Assembly: GCA_003978395.1 (NCBI GenBank)
Contig: QNZV01000141.1
Coordinates: forward strand, 1 to 18,912
Direction: 5' to 3'
Length of the DNA stretch: 18,912 nucleotides
Origin: Sulfurovum sp.
GTDB taxonomy: Bacteria > Campylobacterota > Campylobacteria > Campylobacterales > Sulfurovaceae
This document shows, piece by piece, positions 1 to 7,630 of the stretch. How positions within the stretch are numbered: position 1 is the stretch's first letter; each line of letters opens with the position of its first letter. The notes below the pieces were generated by a model. That model searched no databases. It had not been told where the DNA came from and saw nothing but the letters and a program-made list of their open reading frames with translations. Both the position numbers and the translations under genes were made by a program.

Positions 1-50
1 TATAAAAATCATATATACTTCTAAAAATTAAATAGAAAAAGAGTTAAAAG

Positions 51-785
51 ATGAAAGATAGAAAATTATACAATAGCTCAGATAGATTAAAATATATTAC
101 AACTCTACTCAACTTAAATACAAATGATATTTCCCAAAAATTAGATGTATCAGCCTCTTTTATCTCCCATTTATACCGTGATAGCTCTGCTAAATTAAGA
201 GATTTACATCTTTATGCTTTTAGTTCAGCTTATAATATTCCAATGGAGGCATTTGAGTATAAAAAAGATGAAGAGTTTGTTACCCAAGATGAGATTAGAG
301 ATATAGTTCATAGAAATAGAGATATAGAAGATGATAAATTCAAAAAAGATATTAAAATCATAGATAAATTAGTAGGCGAGTGGTATATGTATAGCTATCC
401 GAGTAATCCCAAACAGATAAAAGAGGATTTATGGGAGACAAAAACATTATTTTATGCTGATGGAACTGTAGAAGATGAACATCATAATATGGGATATCTC
501 CTCTCAAATCAAAATCAAACTATTATATTAAAAGAGAGTTTATTTAGTAAAAATATAACCTCTGTTACCTTTGATAACTCTCAAATAGGACATAATGTTT
601 TTCTCTTTTCGAGAGTATCCAAATCAAATGGAGTCAATAGAGAACTTTTTAACTTTGGGGTTGCTTCTAAAAATAGAATGAACCTAGAAGATGTAAAATA
701 TATTTTGGGAGATAGAGCTAAAGTTCAAATGAAAATAGATGTTTATTTAAAGGAGAGAATGTCTCCTTTTCAAGAGATTGAATAA
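51..785 (+). CDS. HTH (XRE-like) protein with an unassigned beta-rich C-terminal domain
   Basis: Cytoplasmic protein of 244 residues, with no signal peptide or membrane segment. Residues about 11-66 resemble a helix-turn-helix of the Cro/XRE type: the stretch NTNDISQKLDVSASFISHL at 23-41 fits helix-turn-recognition helix and is followed by a Leu-rich closing helix. Residues 70-105 are charged and probably helical. Residues 106-235 alternate hydrophobic and polar residues and begin with LVGEWYMYSY, a Leu-x-Gly-x-Trp opening like that of small beta-barrels (calycin-like). This fold is a guess. The start at 51 has AAAGAG at 37-42 as a plausible ribosome-binding site. murA follows on the same strand after 128 bases and is unlikely to be functionally linked. 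A DNA-binding regulator with a ligand or partner domain is the best reading. Target genes are unknown, and I do not recognise the family. Confidence 0.7.
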   Translation: MKDRKLYNSSDRLKYITTLLNLNTNDISQKLDVSASFISHLYRDSSAKLRDLHLYAFSSAYNIPMEAFEYKKDEEFVTQDEIRDIVHRNRDIEDDKFKKDIKIIDKLVGEWYMYSYPSNPKQIKEDLWETKTLFYADGTVEDEHHNMGYLLSNQNQTIILKESLFSKNITSVTFDNSQIGHNVFLFSRVSKSNGVNRELFNFGVASKNRMNLEDVKYILGDRAKVQMKIDVYLKERMSPFQEIE

Positions 786-869
786 TCAACTAAAAAATGT
801 ATTTCTCAAAAAAAGATACAAAAAATAGAGATGGGAATAGGTTGGTTATTTATATTAACTTCTTTTAGA

Positions 870-875
870 TAAAAT
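870..875 (+). promoter_or_regulatory. Candidate -10 box for murA
   Basis: TAAAAT lies 38 bases before the murA ATG in an AT-rich gap. No convincing -35 box is visible; TTGGTT at 842-847 is too far away (22 bases). It could explain murA being transcribed separately from the upstream HTH gene. Weak call in AT-rich sequence. Confidence 0.3.
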
Positions 876-913
876 AACACTTATAAAAAATTAAATATAT
901 GGATAAAAAATAG

Positions 914-2176
914 ATGGATTATTTACAAATTAACGGTGGGGCTAAATTAAGTGGTTCTATTCAAATTTCTGGTGCTAAAAACTCGGCTCTTCCTGTTATT
1001 GCCGCGACAATACTTTCTAATAAACCTGTTACCTTGACCAATCTTCCTAATGTTGTTGATATTAGAACACTTCTTAAACTCTTGGATATTTTAGGTGGAA
1101 CGGTTAATCACAATGATACCGTTGCTACCATTGATAATGGAACAATGAACTCAACCAAAGCAGTCTATGAGATTGTTTCTCAAATGAGGGCTTCTATTTT
1201 GGTTTTAGGACCACTTTTAGCACGTTTTGGAGAGTGTGAAGTGAGTCTTCCTGGTGGTTGTGCTATTGGACAACGTCCAATTGATTTACACTTAAAAGCA
1301 TTAGAGGCAATGGGTGCAAAGATAGAGATAAAAGGTGGATATGTAAGAGCCGAAGCACCTAACGGTCTGCAAGGTACACGAATAGTATTTGATAAAATAA
1401 CGGTAGGTGGAACTGAAAATATTGTTATGGCTGCCTCTTTGGCTCATGGAACAACAACAATTGTAAACGCAGCAAAAGAGCCTGAAATTGCACAACTGTG
1501 TGAGATGATAGCCGATGCAGGTGTTAAAATAGAAGGTATCGGAAGTTCTGAAATTATCATACATGGAACAGGTCAGAAACCTTTAGTCTTTAAAGATGTC
1601 GAGATTATTCCTGATAGAATTGAAGCAGGAACATACCTTTGTGCTGCTGCGATTACAGCATCGAAAATCACTCTTGAAAAAGTAAATGCTCAACATATTC
1701 AATCTTCTATAGACAAATTGGAATCTATGGGATGTACCTTCTCTTATGAAGAAGAGAGCATTACTATTTGTGGTAAAGAGCGTTTGAAGCCTGTAAGTCT
1801 TATTACCACTGAATACCCTGGTTTTCCAACAGATATGCAAGCACAGTTTATGGCAGTGGCGACCATGGCAATTGGAGAATCAGTAGTAGAAGAGCGTCTG
1901 TTTGAAAATCGTTTTATGCATGTAAGTGAACTCAACCGTTTGGGTGCAGATATTTGGTTAAAAGGTTCAGTTGCTGCCGTTCATCCCGTAGCAGAGCTAA
2001 ATGGAGCAGATGTTATGGCAACGGATTTACGTGCTAGTTCTGCTTTGGTATTGGCAGGTTTGGTAGCCAATGGAACAACAAATGTGCATCGTATCTATCA
2101 TCTTGATAGAGGATACGATAACCTAGAAGGAAAACTTGCATCATTGGGTGCTAATATTAGTCGTTTAAGTGAGTAA
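914..2176 (+). CDS. murA: UDP-N-acetylglucosamine 1-carboxyvinyltransferase
   Basis: First committed step of peptidoglycan synthesis: transfers enolpyruvate from PEP to the 3'-hydroxyl of UDP-GlcNAc, in the cytoplasm. At 420 residues it has the normal full length. Visible landmarks are the N-terminal GAKNSALP with Lys22-Asn23, the loop SLPGGCAIGQRPIDLH with the active-site Cys116 (E. coli Cys115) and Arg121, and GFPTDMQAQ near 303-311 carrying the catalytic Asp. The active-site residue is Cys rather than Asp, the form normally inhibited by fosfomycin. The start is fixed by the conserved N-terminus; an ATG 15 bases earlier runs into a stop after four codons. The ribosome-binding site is poor. 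It stands alone on the plus strand and ends at a hairpin shared with the convergent kinase gene. Confidence 0.97.
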   Translation: MDYLQINGGAKLSGSIQISGAKNSALPVIAATILSNKPVTLTNLPNVVDIRTLLKLLDILGGTVNHNDTVATIDNGTMNSTKAVYEIVSQMRASILVLGPLLARFGECEVSLPGGCAIGQRPIDLHLKALEAMGAKIEIKGGYVRAEAPNGLQGTRIVFDKITVGGTENIVMAASLAHGTTTIVNAAKEPEIAQLCEMIADAGVKIEGIGSSEIIIHGTGQKPLVFKDVEIIPDRIEAGTYLCAAAITASKITLEKVNAQHIQSSIDKLESMGCTFSYEEESITICGKERLKPVSLITTEYPGFPTDMQAQFMAVATMAIGESVVEERLFENRFMHVSELNRLGADIWLKGSVAAVHPVAELNGADVMATDLRASSALVLAGLVANGTTNVHRIYHLDRGYDNLEGKLASLGANISRLSE

Positions 2177-2195
2177 AAATTCAATAAATTTATAA

Positions 2196-2224
2196 AAAAC
2201 AAGCTTCTTGGTTAAGCTTGTTTT
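2196..2224. terminator. Bidirectional terminator between murA and the hybrid kinase
   Basis: A perfect 11-bp inverted repeat (AAAACAAGCTT at 2196-2206, AAGCTTGTTTT at 2214-2224) encloses a 7-base loop. Read on the minus strand the stem is followed by T6, then ATAAATTT. Read on the plus strand it is followed by four Ts and then AGAATTTTTT. It therefore best serves the minus-strand sensory operon, whose stop codon lies inside the structure, but can act on murA too. Confidence 0.8.
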
Positions 2225-5208
2225 AGAATTTTTTGTAACTCTTCTATATTGCTACGTTCTTTTATGGTTTGGCAATAACGTTTGTATTCTTTCTCTTCTG
2301 TAAAAGCAAAAGGGATAGCTCCATTATTTTTAATTAAATCAATCATTGTATTTTGAGACGCTTCTACTTTTAGAGTAGATAGTGGTTTTGCATCAAATAG
2401 TGCGAATTTATATTTTTTATTTTTAATTTGTTCTTTAAAATCATCCTCTGAATTAGATAAATCAACTCTATACCCTAAACTATTGAGGATGGCTTCATAT
2501 AGTTTACCTGAAACTTTTGTCTCTTTATATAGTAATATATTACTCTTTTTAATCTCTATTCTATCTTTTTGGGATAAAAAATACTTTTGAAGAGTAGCTT
2601 TTAACTTTTTAATTTGAATAGGTTTTTCTAAGTAGTCATCCATTCCAATTTTAAGGTACTTTTCTTTATCTTCTTGGCGTATATTGGCTGTAAGTGCAAT
2701 AATCGGTATGTGTTTTTGCTTTTTCTCTTTTTCATAAGCAATAATTGTAGAAGTAGCTTCTATACCTGACATAATAGGCATTTTAATGTCCATAAAAATA
2801 ATATCATACTCTTTTTCTTTAAAAAGTTTAAAAGCTTCTTTTCCATTTGAAGCAATAGTAACATTTGTTTTAAAATTTTTTAAGATATTAAAAATTAATT
2901 TTTGATTTATAGTATTATCTTCGGCAACCAATATATTCATATTAGGAAACAATTCTATATCTATTTTTTTTTCTACTTTTTCTACTTTTTTTAACTTGCC
3001 TGTCTCACTTAAAAGTTCTATGGTCTGTATTATCTTTGAAAAATTAATAGGTTTATATATGGTCTTTGCAATTTTATTTTTATTTATTTTTAGGTATTGT
3101 TGATTATTAGGTGTCGTAATAAATACGATTTTAGTATCTAGTCTTAGAAGTCGTTTTAAAAGCTCTTTGTTTGTAATATATCTGTCATTAATAAATAAAA
3201 TATCTGGTAAAGATTTACTATTAAAGAGTTCAGATTGATTATTGTATGTTTTAAAATTTGTGCCAATATATTGTATATACTTCTCAAAGTTTTTATCTAC
3301 ATCATTTGTAAAAAGAGTCTCTTCTGTTATATATCCAATGTTTAAATTTGTATGTTTTGTTTTTATTTGAGGTTTTGCATCTCTTGAACGTTTGAGTGTA
3401 AGAGTAAAGAAAAATGTACTACCTTTGCCTTTTTTACTTCTAATATTTAACTCTCCATTCATCAGTTCAACAAATTTACTAGAGATAGTAAGCCCTAAAC
3501 CTGTTCCACCAAATTTTCTATTGGTACTGGCATCGGCTTGTGAAAAAGCATCAAAAATTTTATCTTTTTTTTCATTTTCTATTCCTATTCCTGAATCTTT
3601 AACTGAAAATTGAATATCTATATCTTTGGATGTTTCTGAAATTTTTTCTATTGAAATATTGATTTGCCCATCATCAGGTGTAAATTTGATAGCATTGCTT
3701 AATAGATTAAGAAGCACTTGCGATATTTTTGTCGAGTCTCCCATGATTTCTGTTGGAAGTTCGGGGTCAATAAAGAGACCTAATTCAATATTTTTTTGAG
3801 TAGCCTTTATAGTATAGGACTCAACACATGCTTCAAACTTTTCCATAATATTAAAGGAGATGTATTCAAGCTCTATTTTTCCTGAGGAAACTTTTGCAAA
3901 ATCTAAAATATCGTTAACAATATTTAGTAAGTTATTTGAACTCTCTTCTATAATATTTACAAATTCTAACTGCTCCTCTTCTAAATCTTTTGCTTTTAAT
4001 AAGTTGGTAAATCCAATGATTCCATTTAGAGGTGTACGAATTTCATGAGACATGTTGGCAAGAAAATTATCTTTTTCTCTACTAGGCTCTTTTATAGCAT
4101 TTGCTAGAAATTTATAAATTTCAATGGTATCATTTTTTCTAATAACATTTTGTATCTCTATCTTTTGTTTTTCATTGAGTTCGGCTTCAATATCTTTTAA
4201 TGTTTCTGTTAAATATAAACTATTCTTTCTTATGTTATACGATAAATATATAAGCATTAATATAAATAAAAAAAAGAATAGAGAAGCTAGAATCGTTTTT
4301 ATCAGAGTATTTTCCAGTTTCTCAATTTCTTGATTGAGAGTAGATTTTATATTGATAAAAAGTATCTTTTGAGCAACATTGATTTTATCTATTTTACTGG
4401 TTGAGACATTGAGCCATTTTTCAATAGAGATGCTATAGTTTCCATTGAGTGTATTGTTAAAAATCTCAGCCCGTTCATTATTTTTTATATTGGAAAAATA
4501 TATAGGATTAATAGTATCATAAAGCTCTTTTCTAATCTCTGCTTTTTTTAAACTTTGAAAATTAGGAGTAGTATCTTGGTTAATTAAATTTTCCCATAGA
4601 TGTAACTCTATAAGGTTCATTTTTTTTGAATTACTTAATATAAAAGATATGAAACTTGTCTCTGTATTGAGGTTGATTTTAATCGTAATTAATTTTTTAA
4701 AAAGAGATAACTCTTGAGTATACTTTTTTGAAAAATTTTTATCAAATTCTTTTATTATATTATTTAATGGTTGAATAATTCTATTATCATAATTATCAAA
4801 TAGACTTATTTGGTAACTTTTGTTATTTAAATCTATACTTTCTCTAATTTTTTTTAATTGAATTAACGTCTTTGTTAATAGCTCTTTTTGATATAAAAAT
4901 TTTGAATTTTTATTAAAAAATATAAGAGCTTCTTCTATCTCTTGATCAACTATTTTTCTAAAAGAGTTGACTTGATTTTTTCTTATTTCTTCTCTGTTTC
5001 CAAGATAAATAGCCGAATAGATTTGTTCATTTTCGATTTTATTTATAATATAATTTATCTTTTCTATTGAAAGGATATTGGTTAAACTACTCTCTTTAGA
5101 GTTAAATTTATTTGAATAGATAAATATATTATAGATTAAAAAAGAGAATATTGTTATGCTGGCAATAAGAAAGAGAATAGTAATACTTTTATTGTTTTTT
5201 ATACTCAT
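2212..5208 (-). CDS. NIT-domain hybrid sensor histidine kinase with pseudo-receiver and receiver domains
   Basis: Inner-membrane hybrid kinase of 998 residues. TM1 spans about 9-31 and TM2 about 303-323. The roughly 270-residue periplasmic part between them matches the NIT (nitrate/nitrite-sensing) domain: IENEQIYSAIYLGNREE near 58-74 and the signature SIEKWLNVSTSKIDKI near 261-276. The cytoplasmic part runs in this order: HisKA with phospho-acceptor His388 in MSHEIRTPLNG; HATPase_c with NLLSNAIKFT (501-510), DSGIGI (538-543) and GGTGLGL (567-573); a degenerate receiver at about 622-735 with Asn674 at the acceptor position; a canonical receiver at 757-877 (Glu763-Asp764, acceptor Asp807, Thr840, Lys862); and a second degenerate receiver at 888-998. 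It is the last gene of an operon with three PilJ-type exported proteins, 11 bases after the previous stop, with AAGAG as ribosome-binding site. Output is probably phosphorelay to an unlinked regulator; no DNA-binding partner is in the window. Confidence 0.9.
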   Translation of the reverse strand: MSIKNNKSITILFLIASITIFSFLIYNIFIYSNKFNSKESSLTNILSIEKINYIINKIENEQIYSAIYLGNREEIRKNQVNSFRKIVDQEIEEALIFFNKNSKFLYQKELLTKTLIQLKKIRESIDLNNKSYQISLFDNYDNRIIQPLNNIIKEFDKNFSKKYTQELSLFKKLITIKINLNTETSFISFILSNSKKMNLIELHLWENLINQDTTPNFQSLKKAEIRKELYDTINPIYFSNIKNNERAEIFNNTLNGNYSISIEKWLNVSTSKIDKINVAQKILFINIKSTLNQEIEKLENTLIKTILASLFFFLFILMLIYLSYNIRKNSLYLTETLKDIEAELNEKQKIEIQNVIRKNDTIEIYKFLANAIKEPSREKDNFLANMSHEIRTPLNGIIGFTNLLKAKDLEEEQLEFVNIIEESSNNLLNIVNDILDFAKVSSGKIELEYISFNIMEKFEACVESYTIKATQKNIELGLFIDPELPTEIMGDSTKISQVLLNLLSNAIKFTPDDGQINISIEKISETSKDIDIQFSVKDSGIGIENEKKDKIFDAFSQADASTNRKFGGTGLGLTISSKFVELMNGELNIRSKKGKGSTFFFTLTLKRSRDAKPQIKTKHTNLNIGYITEETLFTNDVDKNFEKYIQYIGTNFKTYNNQSELFNSKSLPDILFINDRYITNKELLKRLLRLDTKIVFITTPNNQQYLKINKNKIAKTIYKPINFSKIIQTIELLSETGKLKKVEKVEKKIDIELFPNMNILVAEDNTINQKLIFNILKNFKTNVTIASNGKEAFKLFKEKEYDIIFMDIKMPIMSGIEATSTIIAYEKEKKQKHIPIIALTANIRQEDKEKYLKIGMDDYLEKPIQIKKLKATLQKYFLSQKDRIEIKKSNILLYKETKVSGKLYEAILNSLGYRVDLSNSEDDFKEQIKNKKYKFALFDAKPLSTLKVEASQNTMIDLIKNNGAIPFAFTEEKEYKRYCQTIKERSNIEELQKILKQA

Positions 5209-5219
5209 TATAACTCTTT

Positions 5220-5978
5220 TTACTGATTTTGTTTATGATAGAGTTCTAGTTTTTTTATACTGTCCTCAAAATTTTTACTGAAAAGTAAAAGTAAATTTGG
5301 AACAGATAAATCTTTGGAAATATTTAAAAACTTTTTATTATTTTTCCAATAATTTACTATTTTACTACGCTCTTCTTTTGTCTCTTTAGGGTAGGGGTAC
5401 TCTTTAATAGCTTTAAATATATCTTCCACTTTTCTTAAAGCATTATTCATATGTTGTTTATTACTTATTTTATTAAGATTTAAGATAGAAGCTATATAAT
5501 ATTTATTAACACGTTCTAAAAGATATTCTAACTCTTTAAGATACATCAGCATTTTCTCTTCATTGGAAAATTTATATTGATGTAAAAATTGAATAGAGTT
5601 TGCTGCTTCTACAAATGTCTCACTATAGTCTAGCATTAAAATACTCTTATCTTGTGAAACTTTTTGATTTAATAAAATTTGAATCTCTTCATTGCTATAG
5701 GTTAAAAAATTAAGAATATTTTTACTTTGATTGTTTTGAGTATTAATCGAAATCTCTTCAATACTTTTTTTTAGTTTTTTCATATTGTTTGTAATTTTAT
5801 CTCTTAAATTTATCTTATTTGGATTGTAGTAAAGATAGAGATACTCTTTTGCTATCTTTTGACTTAAATATCTAATATCTTCTGATGCTTCGATAATTTT
5901 TACATCACTTCTTGTTGATGCTTCACTATTACTAATGACTCCTAAAATTATAAAGAGTATAAATGCTATTTTTTTCAT
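5220..5978 (-). CDS. Exported PilJ-like protein with degenerate P-box motifs
   Basis: 252 residues with a signal peptide (1 to about 20: MKK, hydrophobic core, NSEAS), so probably periplasmic. There is no membrane or output domain after that. Residues 28-50 align position by position with the P-box of the two upstream paralogs, but AGKQRM is replaced by SEDIRY; the first Arg is kept (Arg36) and the second is Lys41. A second half-motif near 151-170 (EYLLERVNKYYIAS) has Glu at the key Arg position. The rest is predicted all-helical. It lies third in the operon, 9 bases after the previous stop, with no clear Shine-Dalgarno sequence, and 11 bases before the NIT kinase. It may be a ligand-blind paralog with a structural or adaptor role. 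That is inference. Confidence 0.75.
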   Translation of the reverse strand: MKKIAFILFIILGVISNSEASTRSDVKIIEASEDIRYLSQKIAKEYLYLYYNPNKINLRDKITNNMKKLKKSIEEISINTQNNQSKNILNFLTYSNEEIQILLNQKVSQDKSILMLDYSETFVEAANSIQFLHQYKFSNEEKMLMYLKELEYLLERVNKYYIASILNLNKISNKQHMNNALRKVEDIFKAIKEYPYPKETKEERSKIVNYWKNNKKFLNISKDLSVPNLLLLFSKNFEDSIKKLELYHKQNQ

Positions 5979-5987
5979 TGGAAGTTC

Positions 5988-6761
5988 TTATTTTTGAATC
6001 ATGAGATATAGTTGAGTAATCTCATTCATTTTTTTAGTAATCTTATCTGTTGTATTAAAAACAATAAGAGGAAGTCCACCTTTTTCAATATCTTTGTAAA
6101 ATTTATGAACAATCTTCCAAAGTGTATTAACTCCATCAATTTTTTTTTGTATTGCAGGGGTATTTTCTTTACTTCTTAATAGTATATTTAGGTTATTGTT
6201 AAAATCTATAATAGATTGTTTCATACTTCTAACTGTATTTTCATCTCTTATTCCTGTTTGATAGGCAATATAGTATTTTGCAATACGTTGAGCAAGCATG
6301 CGTTGTTTTCCTGCAATATCAATAATTTTAGACCTCTCCTTTCTACAGGTATGTTTAATAGAATTAACTATATATTGACTCCCCTCTAACATTGATTCAC
6401 TTAAATCTAAAATGAGTTGAGCATTATCAAGTGAGAAAGATTTATGAATTGTTTGGTTAAAGTCATTAGAACTTAGTTCAACAAAATCAAGTAAATTTTT
6501 AATCTCTTCATTTTTGATGGCATTAACTAATATTTTATGAGACTTAAAGAACTCTTTTATAGATACTTGAAGTTCTTTTTCTGTTTTTCTTGTAGCAATG
6601 TTTTTATGAAGATAAAGATAATCTTTAGCAATACGTTGTGATAACATTCGTTGTTTTCCAGCAATATCTATAAGTTTTATATTTTTATCTTCCTCTTTAG
6701 CAAATAAGTTTGTAGCTGTTAAAATTATAAATATAGTGATGGCTTTTATTAGTTTTTGCAT
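5988..6761 (-). CDS. Exported protein with two tandem PilJ-type sensor (P-box) repeats
   Basis: 257 residues from the start chosen here. The frame is open for 14 further codons upstream, but the ATG at 6761 is preceded by TAGGAGAG, which overlaps the stop of the upstream gene, and it gives a clean signal peptide (MQKLIKAITIFIILTATNLFA). Two P-box motifs are visible: IDIAGKQRMLSQRIAK at 31-46 and IDIAGKQRMLAQRIAK at 147-162, a repeat spacing of 116 residues. They match the N-terminal domain of PilJ and, more distantly, the nitrate-binding P-box of NarX/NarQ, where the first Arg contacts the anion. Everything else is predicted helical, with no transmembrane anchor or cytoplasmic output. It probably works as a soluble periplasmic sensor or ligand-binding partner of the NIT kinase encoded downstream. 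The ligand is unknown; nitrate or nitrite is suggested by family only. Confidence 0.85.
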   Translation of the reverse strand: MQKLIKAITIFIILTATNLFAKEEDKNIKLIDIAGKQRMLSQRIAKDYLYLHKNIATRKTEKELQVSIKEFFKSHKILVNAIKNEEIKNLLDFVELSSNDFNQTIHKSFSLDNAQLILDLSESMLEGSQYIVNSIKHTCRKERSKIIDIAGKQRMLAQRIAKYYIAYQTGIRDENTVRSMKQSIIDFNNNLNILLRSKENTPAIQKKIDGVNTLWKIVHKFYKDIEKGGLPLIVFNTTDKITKKMNEITQLYLMIQK

Positions 6762-6771
6762 AGACTCTCTC

Positions 6772-7542
6772 CTACTTATCTTGTATATTAATAACATAGT
6801 CATGTGTAATTGTGTCCATATTCTTTAGAATATCATTTGATTTTTTATAGATTAATGTAGGAATAAAAGTATCTGCTGTTTTATTCATAATTTTAAAAAA
6901 AGTAAATGAGTTTTCTACCTCTTTTAACAAATCTGTAATCTCTTTTGTATTTAGTTTTGAGTGTTGTAAATGTTTTAAAGATGTCTCAAAAAGATTCATG
7001 CTTTTATCCATTTTATCTTGAAAATTCTTATTTTTTACGCCCCAAACTTTTAGCATATAAAGACTTGCCATTCTTTGTGAAAGCATTCTTTGTCGTCCTG
7101 ATATATCAATGATAATTCCTGCTTCTTCTCCTTCTTCTTTAGCAAAAAGATGAGTAGTTGAATCAGAAGCTTGAAGTAATTTTTCCAAACTCTCTTGTAA
7201 TGGAAGTGCTTTCTCTTTTTTAGGACTTTTTTGTAAGATTTCTTTGATGGGTATCCAAAGCTTTTTTACTCTTTGTGTACTTTTTATAATCTTTTTATTT
7301 TTTGTATAGTTCTGAAGCGATTCTAAATGATTTTCAAATTTAGAAATTATTTCCTTTAAATCTTTATCTGGATTATTAAAACTGTTTTCCATACCAATCA
7401 TGGCATAATCTTTTAGCATTCTTTGGGTAAACATTCGTTGCTTTCCTGCAATATCAACAGCATGATGAAGACTTCTTATCTCTATAGCATAGCTTGAACT
7501 ATAGAGTAACGATAAAAAAAGTAGATGTTTTAATAAAACCAT
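6772..7542 (-). CDS. Exported protein with two tandem PilJ-type sensor (P-box) repeats, first gene of operon
   Basis: 256 residues with signal peptide MVLLKHLLFLSLLYSSSYA. P-box one is VDIAGKQRMFTQRMLK at 29-44 and P-box two is IDISGRQRMLSQRMAS at 145-160, again 116 residues apart, so the same two-repeat architecture as the next gene and clearly paralogous to it. The predicted remainder is helical bundles without a membrane anchor. The ATG at 7542 has AAAAGGA at a suitable distance upstream, and a good -10 box lies at 7567-7572, making this the leading gene of the four-gene sensory operon. The stop overlaps the ribosome-binding site of the following gene, which suggests translational coupling. 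A role in sensing a small anion in the periplasm is inferred from the PilJ/NarX relationship. Confidence 0.85.
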   Translation of the reverse strand: MVLLKHLLFLSLLYSSSYAIEIRSLHHAVDIAGKQRMFTQRMLKDYAMIGMENSFNNPDKDLKEIISKFENHLESLQNYTKNKKIIKSTQRVKKLWIPIKEILQKSPKKEKALPLQESLEKLLQASDSTTHLFAKEEGEEAGIIIDISGRQRMLSQRMASLYMLKVWGVKNKNFQDKMDKSMNLFETSLKHLQHSKLNTKEITDLLKEVENSFTFFKIMNKTADTFIPTLIYKKSNDILKNMDTITHDYVINIQDK

Positions 7543-7566
7543 AAATAAATCCTTTTATAAAAGTTT

Positions 7567-7572
7567 ATTATA
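7567..7572 (-). promoter_or_regulatory. -10 box of the PilJ/NIT sensory operon
   Basis: A perfect TATAAT on the minus strand lies 24 bases before the ATG of the first PilJ-like gene, giving a predicted leader of about 18 bases. No clear -35 box is present, as is usual for sigma-70 promoters in this group. The palindrome at 7598-7630 ends 25 bases further upstream and could be an operator. Confidence 0.6.
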
Positions 7573-7597
7573 TAGTTTTAAATATTAAAATTAATAG

Positions 7598-7630
7598 ATA
7601 GATTTAAAATTAATTTAATTTTAAATCTAT
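7598..7630. terminator. 33-bp near-perfect palindrome: terminator of the dehydrogenase gene or operator of the sensory operon
   Basis: Arms of 16 bases (7598-7613 and 7615-7630) are exact reverse complements around one central base. It overlaps the stop of the upstream dehydrogenase gene. The stem is almost entirely A/T, with two G-C pairs, and the minus-strand continuation lacks a clean T-run, so terminator function is uncertain. Its position immediately upstream of the sensory-operon promoter also fits an operator. Confidence 0.5.

Noticed and set aside
786..913. Possible terminator or small RNA between the HTH gene and murA
   Set aside because: Only a mismatched 6-bp pairing (TGTATT/GATACA) is present, and nothing else distinguishes it from AT-rich spacer.
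1301..1935. Three minus-strand open frames inside murA
   Set aside because: They are antisense to a fully conserved gene, with Cys/Phe/Tyr-rich products and no ribosome-binding sites.
3392..4333. Plus-strand open frames inside the hybrid kinase gene
   Set aside because: They are antisense shadows of conserved HisKA/HATPase sequence, with no promoter or ribosome-binding site.
6762..6803. Longer N-terminus of the second PilJ-like protein, overlapping the preceding gene
   Set aside because: The longer form places a basic stretch before the signal peptide and lacks a ribosome-binding site. The ATG at 6761 has an excellent one.
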